Shown in pieces: positions 45,208-55,145 of a DNA stretch of 64,000 bases (the stretch's first letter is position 1; each line of letters opens with the position of its first letter). Location of the stretch: assembly GCA_017428945.1 (NCBI GenBank), contig JAFRPW010000024.1:1-64000 (forward strand). The letters are read 5' to 3'. The notes beneath the pieces were generated by a model, which was not told where the DNA came from, did no database searches, and was given only the letters and a program-made list of their open reading frames with translations. Origin of the DNA: Bacteroidales bacterium. GTDB taxonomy: Bacteria > Bacteroidota > Bacteroidia > Bacteroidales > UBA932. Both the position numbers and the translations under genes were made by a program.

Positions 45208-46227
45208 ATGAAGAAGATTACGTATTCTATATTGGTGGTGGCGCTCCTTGTGGGCGCCATCGTCGGTTACGGGATGTATTATGACCGCAAGGTGCCAAAT
45301 TTTGACGGCCCCGTGGAACTGTATGTGTACCCTTCAACAGAGGTTGGTTCCGTTCTGGACAGTCTCATTGCTTCAGGCTCCGTCAAGAATGCCAAGAGCC
45401 TTCAGCGCTGCTTCAAGGGCGTTTCTGCCATGACCCCTGGCCATTATGTTGTGGACGGCACCTGCACCAGCAAGTATGTGACCAGGATGCTAGCAAACGG
45501 CTGGCAGACTCCCGTGAAACTCACACTTGCCGGCACCATCCGCAGCTACCGCGCCCTTGCCCGCAAGATCGGCGCCCAGATGCTTGCCGACTCCGCTGCC
45601 GTGGCATCCTTTGCCGTGGATTCCCTGGCGCAGTATGGGGTAGACACCACAATGCTGTTTACTCGCATTATTCCGGATACTTATGAGTTCATGTGGACAA
45701 CCCCCGTGCGCGGCATCTATGACCGGCTGGTGGCGGAAAGTGACGCCTGGTGGACTCCGGAGCGCCTTGCCGCTGCCCGCAGACAGGGCCTCACAAAGAA
45801 CGAGGCCGTAACGCTGGCATCCATCGTGAACGGAGAAACCCGCTACGTTCCGGAAATGCCCACAATAGCAGGCGTTTACCTTAACCGCCTGCGCTCCGGC
45901 ATGAAGCTCCAGGCAGACCCCACGGTGGCCTACTGCTTCAATTACTCCCTGAACCGCATCCTGAAGGTACACCTTGCCGTTGACTCCCCGTACAACACGT
46001 ACAAGTACTTCGGCCTGCCCCCGGGGCCCATATCCTGCCCTCCCAAGGCCTGCCTGGAGGCTGTCCTGAACCCCGCCTCGCACAACTACCTCTTCTTCTG
46101 TGCAGACCCTTCCTTCAACGGCAGCCACAGGTTCGCGGCGACCTATGCAGAGCACATGATAAACGCACGGGCATTCCAGAGGGCGCTGACGGAGAGGCAG
46201 CGTACGTCTAGCCGTGGGAGTAAGTGA
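45208..46227 (+). CDS. mltG: Endolytic murein transglycosylase MltG
   Basis: A 339-aa inner-membrane enzyme that cuts nascent glycan strands and sets their length. One N-terminal helix (YSILVVALLVGAIVGYGMYY) is followed by a LysM-like segment and the catalytic YceG domain. The active-site Glu is Glu210 in ASIVNGET, which aligns with E. coli Glu218 in EKET. LQADPTVAY and YNTYKYFGLPPGPISCPP are conserved. A terminator follows the stop. Confidence 0.93.
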   Translation: MKKITYSILVVALLVGAIVGYGMYYDRKVPNFDGPVELYVYPSTEVGSVLDSLIASGSVKNAKSLQRCFKGVSAMTPGHYVVDGTCTSKYVTRMLANGWQTPVKLTLAGTIRSYRALARKIGAQMLADSAAVASFAVDSLAQYGVDTTMLFTRIIPDTYEFMWTTPVRGIYDRLVAESDAWWTPERLAAARRQGLTKNEAVTLASIVNGETRYVPEMPTIAGVYLNRLRSGMKLQADPTVAYCFNYSLNRILKVHLAVDSPYNTYKYFGLPPGPISCPPKACLEAVLNPASHNYLFFCADPSFNGSHRFAATYAEHMINARAFQRALTERQRTSSRGSK

Positions 46228-46253
46228 TTGATTTATAGATAAATAAAACATTG

Positions 46254-46277
46254 TCCCTGGGAGTTTTTACCCAGGGA
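46254..46277 (+). terminator. Intrinsic terminator after mltG
   Basis: An 8-bp stem TCCCTGGG (46254-46261) and CCCAGGGA (46270-46277) with loop AGTTTTTA. There is no long U-tract after the stem, so efficiency is uncertain. Confidence 0.65.
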
Positions 46278-46303
46278 GATATACATAAAGACTTGATAAT
46301 TAG

Positions 46304-48403
46304 ATGGATAGCTCCACGGATATCATTTCCAGGGCCCGTGCAGTGGCGCTGGAGGCGCTGAAAGACTGCACCAGGAGCGACGGGAGCCCGTTCATAGGGC
46401 ACCCGGATGCGGTGGCGCGCATTGTGAGGGAAGAGATAGGACTTCCCGATGAGTGCGTAGCGGCGGTGTACCTGCATGAGGCCACCCGCGGCGGCGCTCA
46501 GGTAGACCTCAAGGGCTTTGACGAGAGCATCGTCAAGATGGCCGAAGGCCTTAACAGAATATCCACAATCAAGCCGAAGGACACCCGTCTGGAGGCGGAA
46601 AACTATAAGAAACTCATAATCCAGTATTCTACGGATCCCCGCGTGACGGTTCTCAAGCTTGCAGACCGTCTGGAAATCATGCGGAGCCTCAGGTTCTTCC
46701 CCAAAGCGGACAGGGAGAGGAAGATACTGGAAACCCTCATGCTGTATATACCCCTTGCGCACCAGCTGGGGCTGTACAACATGAAGCGTGAGATGGAAGA
46801 TGTCTATCTGAAGTATGCCCAGCCGGAGCAGTACAGGCTCATAACCAACAAGTTAAAGGCAACGGAGAAAGACCGTGAGAAGCTCATGGCAGAGTTCATC
46901 GAGCCTCTCAAGAGTAAGCTGGACGCCGCCGGCATCAAATACAAGCTTAAGATACGCACCAAGGCCGCATACTCCATCTGGTGCAAGATGGTAAAGCAGA
47001 AAGTGCCTTTCGAGGGTGTCTACGACGTATTTGCCATCCGCTTCATAATAGATTGCGACGGTGAAGACCGCAAGAAGGAAAAGGACTTGTGCTGGCAGGT
47101 GTATTCCTTTGTTACAGAGGAATATGAGCCGGACACCACCCGCCTCCGCGACTGGCTCACTAACCCAAAGCAGAATGGCTATGAGAGCCTTCACATTACG
47201 GTAAAAAACCGTGAAGGAGCATATCTGGAGGTCCAGATACGCACCAGGCGCATGGACGACATTGCAGAGAACGGCTTTGCCAGCCACTGGTCCTACAAGG
47301 GAATAAAGCGCGAGGAGACGCTCTCTGCCTGGCTTGGCTCCGTACGCTACGCCCTGGAGCACCCCGGTGAGGAAGACCTTGAAGAACTTCCCCAGCCGCC
47401 CTCCCAGGAGATATTCGTCTTCACCCCCTCCGGAGAGCTCAGAATCCTCTCTGCAGGTGCCTCGGTGCTGGATTTTGCGTTCGGGATACATACCAACATA
47501 GGCGCCCATTGCGTGGGTGCAAAGGTAAACGGAAAGGCCGTTTCCATAAGGGAGAAACTACACACCGGAGACGTTGTGGAAATCCTCACCTCCAAAAACC
47601 AGCGGCCCAACCAGGACTGGCTGGGCTGGGTGGTATCTTCCAAGGCCAGGAGCAAGGTAAAGCAGGCCCTGGCGGCGCAGGAACAGTCCCGCGCGGCCGA
47701 CGGCAGGGAGCTTCTGGAAAGGCGTCTCCGCAACTGGAAGCTGGAATTCCCGGACGACATGTGCACGGAATTCCGCAAGAAGCTAGGTTATCCTTCCCTT
47801 ACGCTCATGTACGCGGCAATAGGGGAGGGCTCGCTGGACGTAAATATCGTCAAGGACTATATCCTTGGGGAGGAGAAGCGCCACGCAGAGTCCGTAGAGG
47901 CCGCAGAGGCTGCACAGGCGGCAAGGGTCACCCGCAGCTACGAGTCCAAGGAAGACATCCTGGTGCTGAACGCCCGCGACGTCAAGGGCATAGACTACAA
48001 GATGGCAAAGTGCTGCAACCCGGTGTTCGGGGACGATGTTTTTGGCTTCGTAACCCGCACCGACGGCATCAAGATCCACCGCATCACCTGTCCCAACGCC
48101 GCCCGTCTCCTGGAGATGTACCCCTACCGCATCCAGAAGGTAAAATGGGCCGAGAGCCCCTCTACAAGCAGCTTCCAGGTGGTTCTCAGGATTGTTGCCG
48201 ACGAGGAAAGCGCATCGGGCCGCATCCTTGAGACAGTTGGCCACTTCAAGGCCAGCATACGCAGTTTCACCGTAACTGAGAACACGCGTAACGGCACCTG
48301 GGAGGTCTCTCTTCAGCTGTCCGTGCCCTCCAATCTGGAGCTGGACAAGGTGGTTTCGCAGATACGGCTAATAAAGCATGTTGTAAAAGTTACCAGGCAG
48401 TGA
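46304..48403 (+). CDS. relA: RelA-type (p)ppGpp synthetase with inactivated hydrolase domain
   Basis: A 699-aa long RSH protein. The synthetase domain is intact: [12 protein letters not shown] (218-229), [18 protein letters not shown], and LEVQIRT with the catalytic Glu309. TGS ([27 protein letters not shown]), zinc-finger-like ([15 protein letters not shown]) and ACT domains follow. The N-terminal hydrolase domain keeps His33 and His58, but the HDxxEDT motif reads H-E-A-T-R-G-G (58-64) and the D-R-L-H-N motif reads D-R-L-E-I (121-125). It should make but not degrade the alarmone. It overlaps uvrB by GTGA. Confidence 0.9.
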   Translation: MDSSTDIISRARAVALEALKDCTRSDGSPFIGHPDAVARIVREEIGLPDECVAAVYLHEATRGGAQVDLKGFDESIVKMAEGLNRISTIKPKDTRLEAENYKKLIIQYSTDPRVTVLKLADRLEIMRSLRFFPKADRERKILETLMLYIPLAHQLGLYNMKREMEDVYLKYAQPEQYRLITNKLKATEKDREKLMAEFIEPLKSKLDAAGIKYKLKIRTKAAYSIWCKMVKQKVPFEGVYDVFAIRFIIDCDGEDRKKEKDLCWQVYSFVTEEYEPDTTRLRDWLTNPKQNGYESLHITVKNREGAYLEVQIRTRRMDDIAENGFASHWSYKGIKREETLSAWLGSVRYALEHPGEEDLEELPQPPSQEIFVFTPSGELRILSAGASVLDFAFGIHTNIGAHCVGAKVNGKAVSIREKLHTGDVVEILTSKNQRPNQDWLGWVVSSKARSKVKQALAAQEQSRAADGRELLERRLRNWKLEFPDDMCTEFRKKLGYPSLTLMYAAIGEGSLDVNIVKDYILGEEKRHAESVEAAEAAQAARVTRSYESKEDILVLNARDVKGIDYKMAKCCNPVFGDDVFGFVTRTDGIKIHRITCPNAARLLEMYPYRIQKVKWAESPSTSSFQVVLRIVADEESASGRILETVGHFKASIRSFTVTENTRNGTWEVSLQLSVPSNLELDKVVSQIRLIKHVVKVTRQ

Positions 48404-50595
48404 ATTTCAGGTTAGAGTCGTCATATAAGCCCTCCGGTGACCAGCCGGAAGCCATAGACCAGCTGTGCAATGCGCTCTCGCAAGGCGTTCAGGATGTGAC
48501 GCTTCTGGGTGTTACCGGAAGCGGCAAAACCTTTACAATGGCAAACGTAATCCAGCGCCTGCAGCGTCCGGCGCTTATCCTGAGCCATAACAAGACCCTG
48601 GCGGCGCAGCTTTACGGAGAGTTCAAGGCCTTCTTCCCGGACAACGCCGTAGAGTACTTCGTATCGTACTACGACTACTATCAGCCGGAGGCCTACATCC
48701 CGGTCACGGACACCTACATAGAGAAGGACCTTTCCATCAACGACAAGATTGACGAGCTCCGCGTGAGCGCGGCAAGTGCCCTTATGTCCGGGAGGCGGGA
48801 CGTCATTGTGATATCGTCCGTGAGCTGCCTCTACGGCATTGGCAATCCGGACGATTTCCACGACCAGACGGTGACGGTGCAGAAAGGCCAGGCCATGAGC
48901 ATGACGCGCCTTCTGTACAAGCTTGTAGATGCCCTGTACTACCGTACGGAGGCAGATTTCAAGCGCGGCAGCTTCCGCGTCCGCGGGGACACCGTAGACA
49001 TTTTCCTTGGCGGAGCGGACTACGCCGTCAGGATAGAATTCTTCGGGGACGAGGTTGACGGGATTTCCCTCATCGACCCCGTTACCGGAGCCACCTTCGA
49101 GCGTCTGGACAAGATAGACTTGTACCCGGCCAAGAACTTCGTTACCTCAAAGGAGAAAGGGGCAAAGGCGGTGGCCCAGATCCAGACGGACCTTGCCGCG
49201 CAGATAGAGTACTTTGAGTCCATAGGCAAGTACCTTGAGGCTAAACGCCTGAAACAGAGGGTGGAATATGATATAGAGATGATCAAGGAGATGGGCTACT
49301 GCCCCGGGGTGGAGAACTATTCCCGCTACTTCGACGGCAGAAAACCCGGCCAGAGGCCCTTCACCCTCATAGACTATTTCCCGGATGATTTCCTCTGCTT
49401 CATAGACGAAAGCCACGTCACGCTGCCGCAGATCAGGGCCATGTTCGGCGGGGACCATTCCCGAAAGGAGACCCTGGTGGAGTACGGATTCCGGCTCCCG
49501 GCGGCATCGGACAATCGGCCACTCACCTTTGACGAATTCGAGGCCATAACCCATCAGAAGGTGTATGTGAGCGCCACTCCGGCGGACTACGAGCTGGAAA
49601 AGAGCGAGGGCCTGGTGGTGGAGCAGATTGTTCGTCCCACCGGCCTTCTGGACCCTCCCATCGAGGTCCGTCCCACCAAAAACCAGGTGGACGACCTTAT
49701 GGAAGAGATCCGCAAAAGGGCAGAAAAGGACGAGCGCGTGCTTGTGACAACCCTCACAAAGCGCATGGCAGAGGAACTGGACAGCTATTTCACCAAGATG
49801 GGCGTCCGCTGCCGGTATATTCATTCGGATGTGGACACGGCTGAGAGGGTAGAGATAATTGAAGATTTCAAGAACGGGCTGTTCGATGTCCTTATTGGCG
49901 TAAACCTGTTAAGGGAGGGTCTGGATATACCCACTGTGTCCCTTGTGGCCATCCTGGATGCCGACAAGGAGGGCTTCCTCCGCTCCGGCAGGGCTCTCAC
50001 GCAGACCGCCGGCCGCGCCGCCCGCAACGTGAACGGCCTGGTGATAATGTATGCGGACTCCGTTACCGAGTCCATGTCCGAGACCATCCGTGAAACCGCC
50101 CGCCGCCGCGCCAAGCAGCAGGAATACAATAAGTTGCATGGCATCACTCCCACCCAGGTACAGGTAAGGGCCAACGTCCTCATGAGCGAGCTTGTAAAGT
50201 CCGGAGAGGACACAACGCACGTCTCCGGCTTCCTGAATCCGGTGCTGAAGAACAGCGTAACGGGGCATGTGTCGGCGCCGGACTCGGTTTCCAAGCCGGT
50301 TTACGTGCCCAGCGCCTCGGAACTTGGTTCCGGAGACGTGGTTGTTGGCCTTGGCCACGATGCCGCGCGTGAAAGCAAGTCCGCCTACGTGGACGGCTAC
50401 ATAGCCGCGGACCTTGCCGCCGTTCTCCAGGATCCGGTTATCCGCTCAATGAGCCGCGAGCAGGTGGAAAAGGCCGCCGCTGAGAGCCGCCGAAAGATGC
50501 AACGTGCTGCTGCAGAACTGGATTTCACTGCTGCCGCCCGCTACCGTGACGAGATGTGGGCACTGGAGCAATACCTAAAGGTATGGAAAAATTAA
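48400..50595 (+). CDS. uvrB: Excinuclease ABC subunit B
   Basis: A 731-aa helicase-fold DNA-damage verifier of nucleotide excision repair. Walker A is [11 protein letters not shown], the beta-hairpin holds [16 protein letters not shown], Walker B is FIDESH, and the C-lobe motifs are [30 protein letters not shown] and [12 protein letters not shown]. The C-terminal UVR motif ([21 protein letters not shown]) binds UvrC. The start is a GTG coupled to relA. A linker of roughly 90 residues between the last helicase motif region and the UVR motif is longer than usual and makes the protein 50-60 residues larger than most UvrB. Confidence 0.96.
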   Translation: MNFRLESSYKPSGDQPEAIDQLCNALSQGVQDVTLLGVTGSGKTFTMANVIQRLQRPALILSHNKTLAAQLYGEFKAFFPDNAVEYFVSYYDYYQPEAYIPVTDTYIEKDLSINDKIDELRVSAASALMSGRRDVIVISSVSCLYGIGNPDDFHDQTVTVQKGQAMSMTRLLYKLVDALYYRTEADFKRGSFRVRGDTVDIFLGGADYAVRIEFFGDEVDGISLIDPVTGATFERLDKIDLYPAKNFVTSKEKGAKAVAQIQTDLAAQIEYFESIGKYLEAKRLKQRVEYDIEMIKEMGYCPGVENYSRYFDGRKPGQRPFTLIDYFPDDFLCFIDESHVTLPQIRAMFGGDHSRKETLVEYGFRLPAASDNRPLTFDEFEAITHQKVYVSATPADYELEKSEGLVVEQIVRPTGLLDPPIEVRPTKNQVDDLMEEIRKRAEKDERVLVTTLTKRMAEELDSYFTKMGVRCRYIHSDVDTAERVEIIEDFKNGLFDVLIGVNLLREGLDIPTVSLVAILDADKEGFLRSGRALTQTAGRAARNVNGLVIMYADSVTESMSETIRETARRRAKQQEYNKLHGITPTQVQVRANVLMSELVKSGEDTTHVSGFLNPVLKNSVTGHVSAPDSVSKPVYVPSASELGSGDVVVGLGHDAARESKSAYVDGYIAADLAAVLQDPVIRSMSREQVEKAAAESRRKMQRAAAELDFTAAARYRDEMWALEQYLKVWKN

Positions 50596-50613
50596 TAAAA
50601 TTTTTGAAAAAAG

Positions 50614-50644
50614 TTTGCTATGTCAGAAAAAATGCCTACATTTG
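50614..50644 (+). promoter_or_regulatory. ompA promoter
   Basis: TTTG at 50614-50617, a 19-nt spacer, and TACATTTG at 50637-50644. The leader to the ATG is about 50 nt and has no notable stem. Confidence 0.75.
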
Positions 50645-50701
50645 CGTTTGTAAGTGTTAGTAGCTATTTTTTAGACAATTATTAAACTACTATAATCGAT
50701 T

Positions 50702-51955
50702 ATGAAAAGTATGAAAATTCTTGGAGCTCTTGCAGCAGCAAGCCTCCTCTTCTCCGTCAGCGGTTTCGCTCAGGAGAATGCAAATCGTGACGCCAACGGA
50801 AACGTTGTGCGTGGTCCTTACGAGACCAACGCTTTCGGCGACAACTGGTTTGTCGGCGGTGGTATTGGCCTGAACTCTGGTATCAACACCGGTAACCACG
50901 GAACAATTGACTGGATTATCGCTCCCGGTCTCGCTCTTGATGTGAATGTCGGTAAGTGGCTCACCCCTGAGTATGGTCTCCGTGTTAACTATCACGGTCT
51001 CACCAACCAGAGCACCTTCAAGCCTTTCAATCTCTTCAATAAGTGGGAACACGCCGCTACTCTGGATGTTCTTTTCGATCTCTCTTCCCTTATTGACGGA
51101 TATCAGGAGACTCGTGACTGGAGTTTCATCGTATATCCTTCAGCAGGCTGGGGCTGGTACACAGGCGGTAATAACATGTGGCTCCTCGGTGTCGGTGGAA
51201 TTGCAAAGAAATATGCATTCCTTGGCAATGAGAACCTTGATATGATTATCGACCTCAGGGCTTTTGCCGCTCCTAACGCTGAGATCAGTTGGAAGGATGC
51301 CGGTTACACTCCCAAGAATAAGCTCGATGGTGCCTTCTATAAACTTGGTGCTTTCTCCTTCCCTCTCTCCGCTACCTGGGGTGTAGCTTACAAGTTTGGA
51401 AAGCAGGGCTTCAAGCGCAGCGCAAGCATTGTTCCTGCAGTTGTTCCCGTGCCCTTCACCACCCAGCAGTACGAAGACCTCTCCAGCAAGGTTGCAGAAC
51501 TTGAGAAAGAGAATGCAGACCTCAAGAAGAAGATCGCCGACCTCGAGAACGAGAACGAAGACCTCCGCAAGAAACTTGCAAGCGGCCAGAACTATGTTTA
51601 CGAGCAGGGTCAGTTCGTTGCAGTTGACACTCCTCAGGGTGCACCTCTCACCGTTTACTTCGACTGTGGTTCCGCTACCATCAGCGCTCGTGAAAAGGCT
51701 CACTTCGAGTACTTCGCAGAGAACTGCGTGAAGGAAGACACCAAGCTCAACGTCAACGGTTATGCTGACAAGCAGACTGGTACTGCAAAGCGCAACCAGC
51801 AGCTCTCCGAGCAGCGTGCAAAGGCAGTCGTCGAGCTCCTCAAGAAGGCCGGTGCCAAGGAAGAGAACATCACCTGCGCAGCTCACGGTGCTTCCGTCCA
51901 GCCTTTCGAAGGTGCAGCCAAGAACCGCGTTGTCACCATCGAGATTGTCAAGTAA
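50702..51955 (+). CDS. OmpA-family outer-membrane protein
   Basis: A 417-aa protein with a signal peptide (MKILGALAAASLLFSVSGFA), an N-terminal eight-strand beta-barrel-like region, then a leucine-zipper-type coiled coil (LSSKVAELEKENADLKKKIADLENENEDLRKKL, about 257-290) and an OmpA C-terminal peptidoglycan-binding domain (YFDCGSATISAREKAHFEYF, NVNGYADKQTGTAKRNQQLSEQRAKAV). The coil probably spans the periplasm and sets the outer membrane-to-wall distance. Codon use looks like that of a highly expressed gene (many GCT, GGT and AAG). It has a strong promoter and terminator. Confidence 0.92.
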   Translation: MKSMKILGALAAASLLFSVSGFAQENANRDANGNVVRGPYETNAFGDNWFVGGGIGLNSGINTGNHGTIDWIIAPGLALDVNVGKWLTPEYGLRVNYHGLTNQSTFKPFNLFNKWEHAATLDVLFDLSSLIDGYQETRDWSFIVYPSAGWGWYTGGNNMWLLGVGGIAKKYAFLGNENLDMIIDLRAFAAPNAEISWKDAGYTPKNKLDGAFYKLGAFSFPLSATWGVAYKFGKQGFKRSASIVPAVVPVPFTTQQYEDLSSKVAELEKENADLKKKIADLENENEDLRKKLASGQNYVYEQGQFVAVDTPQGAPLTVYFDCGSATISAREKAHFEYFAENCVKEDTKLNVNGYADKQTGTAKRNQQLSEQRAKAVVELLKKAGAKEENITCAAHGASVQPFEGAAKNRVVTIEIVK

Positions 51956-51974
51956 GTTTGTCTAACACGAATCC

Positions 51975-52008
51975 AAAAGCGCTCCGCTCCCCGCGGGGCG
52001 CTTTTTTT
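51975..52008 (+). terminator. Strong intrinsic terminator after ompA
   Basis: A 13-bp stem (AAAAGCGCTCCGC 51975-51987 with GCGGGGCGCTTTT 51993-52005, one T-G pair) with a TCCCC loop is followed by a U-tract to 52008. Confidence 0.93.
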
Positions 52009-52048
52009 GTGCCCTAGTGGCCTCCACTGCCTTTCTCACGCGCTCCCC

Positions 52049-52198
52049 GTCACCCCCGGCCACGTTTTCCCGCCTTTCTGTGACCCCGCATGACATGCTC
52101 GTCACCCTCGGCCACGTTTCCCCGTGTTTTTGTGGCCCCGCATGACACCCCGTTCACCCCCAGCCACGTTTTCCCGTGATTCTGTGGCCGCATGTGAC
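52049..52198 (-). repeat. Family B array, copy 1 (inverted)
   Basis: About three direct units of 51 bp built on GGCCACGTTTTCCCGTGT...GTGGCC. Read on the minus strand the array begins GTCAC (52194-52198) and ends GTGAC (52049-52053), while inner junctions differ (GGTGAAC, TGTCATG). It is the inverted counterpart of the array at 55146-55348. Confidence 0.8.
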
Positions 52199-52201
52199 AA
52201 T

Positions 52202-52338
52202 GGCAGGAGGTAGTGGTGCAGAAACCCTCGGGGCTTTGCCCCTCGTCCCTCCCTTCCGCTCTGCTTGCGCAGGCGGCGGGGCCCCTCCCACTCATGAGCC
52301 GTGGGCGGCACAGGTTTCTCGCACCACTACCTCCTGCC
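52202..52338. mobile_element. 137-bp inverted-repeat element (MITE-like), element E
   Basis: Terminal inverted repeats of 25 and 26 bp: GGCAGGAGGTAGTGGTGC... at 52202-52226 and ...GCACCACTACCTCCTGCC at 52313-52338, with a single indel. The core is very GC-rich with secondary palindromes (CCTCGGGGCTTTGCCCC). It starts 4 nt after array B1, and its right end supplies the first base of the transposase gene's stop codon. A rearranged relative of its right end lies at 55086-55130. Confidence 0.75.
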
Positions 52339-53261
52339 TATGCCATCACGGACTTGAACTCTTTGGAATAAAGAACTTGGCGTACAAGAGTTTCTCTCAT
52401 GTAGACTGCTCTGGAGATATCTTTAGGAGACATGTTGAATTTGGTAGAGAGTATGCCTATCAGAGAGTACTTCGATTCTATACTCAAATCGTTGAGATTG
52501 TTTCCCTTGAAGCTGGTTTGTAGCACGTGATTTCTGATATCGGCAATCTCTGTATCAGAGTACTCAGGAGATTCTCCCAGTTCCTTGGCTATTCTTGAAT
52601 ATGATTCATAGTCTTTGACAAGGAGACTCTCGAAGTCTTTTGCAGAAGGGAAAAGCTTTATTATAAGTGATTTATCCACAAAGCTTTCCGGCAGGAGTCC
52701 CAATACCGGGTGGAATTGCCAGTAGTCAGGAATACTAATCTTGGAATTGCACATATTCCGGAGCTCCCTCACAGGGATATCACTAGCCTTAGTTCCAGTG
52801 ATTAATGAAGGAAACTCAGAGTGGCATATCCAACCTGATCCCCATGGATAGCCTTCTGGAGTTGAGTAGTTTTTCTCCAAAGGATTTCGCAGAACATATT
52901 CTATCTCGGAACGCATGTGGTTTTTGTCATTAATTGGGATTAGTACAAAGTCGTAATCCTCAGGAAGCGGAGGGTTATCATCTTCTATTAACCTGGCTGA
53001 TATCTTCCTCCGAAGAAAGTCAAATGCTTTTACGCAGTCTTCGCCAGTGCCGCTGAGAATTATATGTACATGGTTTGGCATTAGCACAAAAGCATATATC
53101 TTGACATCGTACCACAGGGTGATGAGCCCTATCAGAGTCATTCCATAAGCAAACTGAGCTGCGGTGTAAAATAGTTTTCCATTCTGGAGCCCGCTTGTAG
53201 AAAAGTGATAATAGCCCTTGGGCATAGAGCAGTAGTGGTTTCGTTTACTTCTGTTCTTCAT
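52338..53261 (-). CDS. REP-associated tyrosine transposase-like (RAYT / Y1) HUH protein
   Basis: A 307-aa protein with the IS200/RAYT core. The HUH motif is His64-x-His66 in VLMPNHVHIIL, and the tyrosine region EIEYVLRNPLEKNYSTPEGYPWGSG matches the RAYT signature with one Tyr before xxxNP. Members nick single-stranded DNA at palindromes and mobilise REP or REPIN repeats. A C-terminal extension of about 120 residues ends in helix-turn-helix-like helices (YSLIGILSTKFNMSPKDISRAVYMRETLVRQVL). The gene is visibly more AT-rich than its neighbours, which suggests transfer. The ATG at 53261 was chosen; the longer start at 53282 overlaps the next gene more. Element E and array B1 lie at its 3' side. 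Confidence 0.8.
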   Translation of the reverse strand: MKNRSKRNHYCSMPKGYYHFSTSGLQNGKLFYTAAQFAYGMTLIGLITLWYDVKIYAFVLMPNHVHIILSGTGEDCVKAFDFLRRKISARLIEDDNPPLPEDYDFVLIPINDKNHMRSEIEYVLRNPLEKNYSTPEGYPWGSGWICHSEFPSLITGTKASDIPVRELRNMCNSKISIPDYWQFHPVLGLLPESFVDKSLIIKLFPSAKDFESLLVKDYESYSRIAKELGESPEYSDTEIADIRNHVLQTSFKGNNLNDLSIESKYSLIGILSTKFNMSPKDISRAVYMRETLVRQVLYSKEFKSVMA

Positions 53262-53271
53262 GGCAGAATAC

Positions 53272-54969
53272 TTAAAAATCAACTTGTAATTGCAGATGAT
53301 TGGACCAGGTTGATGGCTTGCCTGGCTTTATGGTATACGAACTCCTGAAGCATATCTTGGTGCGATATGCCTTAGTTATATGTGTTTTCAGTGATCCATA
53401 GAAACTGGCCACTGCTCCCTGGCCGTAGTAGGCAGGCACAAGGAAGGAGCCAGGGGCATCACGCTCGTAGCAGTAGATGCGGGAGGACCAGCCGGAAGTG
53501 GAGAAGACTGTAAGGCGAAGGTATGATGACAGGTTGTCCGTCTTGTAGCCACCTTCCAGGTAGCCAAGCAGTCCGCGGCCGTCACAGTAATCGCCTTCAA
53601 TTCTTACGGTTGAGAGCCATGGCCCGGAATTATACTTAAGGTCAAGGCGGATATCGTTCCTTGAGGGTTCGTAGTTCCGGAGACGCCCGGTATAGCGTGC
53701 ATCAAGAGCCAAGATGCCGCTTATTTGCCACTGCCAGATGCCGTAAATCCGGAGCTGCCTCCTGCCTGGGTCAATATTAGGCTTTGGGAGTAGTGATGCA
53801 TCGGCGGTTAAGGATAAGCTGTGTACTGGCACAGAGCTCCCAAAACCCGTTTTTCCGGCTAATTGCCGCCAGTGCGGACTCTTCCACTCTGCACCTGCTG
53901 CGAGTGCGTATTCGCCGTTCTTTTTGCCCGTGAAGCGGGTAGGAAGCACCCGTCCATGAAGGGCAAGACGCGTATTCCCAATCTTGAACGATGCCACGCC
54001 CTTACCGGCAAATGCAGCCTTCCCTTTAGCCGCCACTTCTCCGGCAACATTAACTCCTTTATAGTTAATTGAACAGTCGGCGGAAACCAGCCCTGACATT
54101 ACCGTAAGACCGCTCACACTATGCAGGGACACATAAGAAACATGCCCGCCAACTATCCTGTTCAGGTCTGCAAAAGCCGATACGCCTACACGCCCTCTCC
54201 TGTACTCCACAGCAGCTCCACGGTGCTCAGAAGGAAGGAATGACATGACGGGCGTTATGCCCGTAGCGCGCCTGTTGAATGCCCCCACAGTGGAGAGTGA
54301 GGTCATTGAGAATCCGCTCCAAACCCCTACTCCCTGGCCGTACCTTATATTGTAGTCTCCAAGGACTATATCCCATCTGCCAAGGTTTACTTCAGCGTGA
54401 GCGGTCCAGTCAATATTAGTAGTTAAAGATTCCGGGTCAAGCCCGGAATGACTATTTGGGTCTGGCCAAGTTTTAAGCCTTGCAGCTAAACCTACTTGCC
54501 ATATACGCCCCTCTGCTTTGGCTTTTGTTCCGGCATTCTTATCCGTTACCCTCACCAGTGCATTCCCATGTACTTTGCGCGCAGCTGTATCCACCGCCCC
54601 TGGAAGACTGCCAGAATATAGAGAAAGGAACGGCTTCAGTGCTTCAACAGTCTCTTTATTAAACCCATCTACCAGCGCTAACTCTTCCCATGACAGTATG
54701 TCTCCACTGTTCCTACGATAATCTTCCAGCGTTGCCAGCTGGTATTCTGACAGTATGGCTCTGGCATTCCGTCCAGGAGCGTTTACCCTGATCTTGCCTA
54801 TTACCTGTATCCTCTCCACCTCGCCTTCCTCAATCTCTTCCGGAGAAGATGCACCATTAAGAAACATAGCAGCCTTTACTGCCTCATCTTCCGTCTGAGC
54901 CATCACTGAAATGGCCCCTATACAAAGGGCTAAAAGACACGCCCCAGTCTTCATCACAAAACTCTTCAT
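53272..54969 (-). CDS. Outer-membrane-like protein with N-terminal helix-hairpin-helix region
   Basis: A 565-aa protein with a signal peptide (TGACLLALCIGAISVMA), then a ComEA-like helix-hairpin-helix region (RVNAPGRNARAILSEYQLATLEDYRRNSGDILSWEELALVDGFNKETVEALKPF, about 60-115) and a long beta-rich segment ending in an aromatic-terminated strand (LQLQVDF), as in outer-membrane barrels. Similar HhH plus barrel proteins occur in Bacteroidetes without an assigned function; DNA handling at the surface is only a guess. Residues about 173-181 (SHSGLDPES) come from a family C palindrome. The 3' end overlaps the transposase reading frame only if the longer transposase start is used. Confidence 0.65.
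   Translation of the reverse strand: MKSFVMKTGACLLALCIGAISVMAQTEDEAVKAAMFLNGASSPEEIEEGEVERIQVIGKIRVNAPGRNARAILSEYQLATLEDYRRNSGDILSWEELALVDGFNKETVEALKPFLSLYSGSLPGAVDTAARKVHGNALVRVTDKNAGTKAKAEGRIWQVGLAARLKTWPDPNSHSGLDPESLTTNIDWTAHAEVNLGRWDIVLGDYNIRYGQGVGVWSGFSMTSLSTVGAFNRRATGITPVMSFLPSEHRGAAVEYRRGRVGVSAFADLNRIVGGHVSYVSLHSVSGLTVMSGLVSADCSINYKGVNVAGEVAAKGKAAFAGKGVASFKIGNTRLALHGRVLPTRFTGKKNGEYALAAGAEWKSPHWRQLAGKTGFGSSVPVHSLSLTADASLLPKPNIDPGRRQLRIYGIWQWQISGILALDARYTGRLRNYEPSRNDIRLDLKYNSGPWLSTVRIEGDYCDGRGLLGYLEGGYKTDNLSSYLRLTVFSTSGWSSRIYCYERDAPGSFLVPAYYGQGAVASFYGSLKTHITKAYRTKICFRSSYTIKPGKPSTWSNHLQLQVDF
54428..54452. repeat. Family C palindrome inside the HhH outer-membrane gene
   Basis: 25 bp: GATTCCGGGTCA followed by AGCCCGGAATGAC. 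On the coding (minus) strand it reads HSGLDPES. Confidence 0.85.
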
Positions 54970-55085
54970 GCCGCCAAGATATGACTCTAAAGCGGTAATT
55001 CCTAATAATTTACTGTGGTATCACGAAGATTTATACGAATCAAACGAAGACCCCTATAGCAATAGGAGCGTTGTAGAGGCACGAT

Positions 55086-55130
55086 GTAGTGGTGCGAGAA
55101 ACCTGTGCCGCCCACAGGCTCATGAGTGGG
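55086..55130. repeat. Partial copy of element E (element E')
   Basis: GTAGTGGTGCGAGAAACC... to ...CTCATGAGTGGG matches the reverse complement of the right end of the 137-bp element at 52294-52338 with a small indel. The left end of the element is missing. Confidence 0.7.
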
Positions 55131-55145
55131 AAGCACTCCGCCGTT

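Noticed and set aside
45208..46227. MltG apparently missing its catalytic Glu (ASIVNGET instead of a Glu-Lys-Glu motif)
   Set aside because: By recalled alignment with E. coli MltG, the catalytic Glu218 is the second Glu (EKET), which corresponds to Glu210 here.
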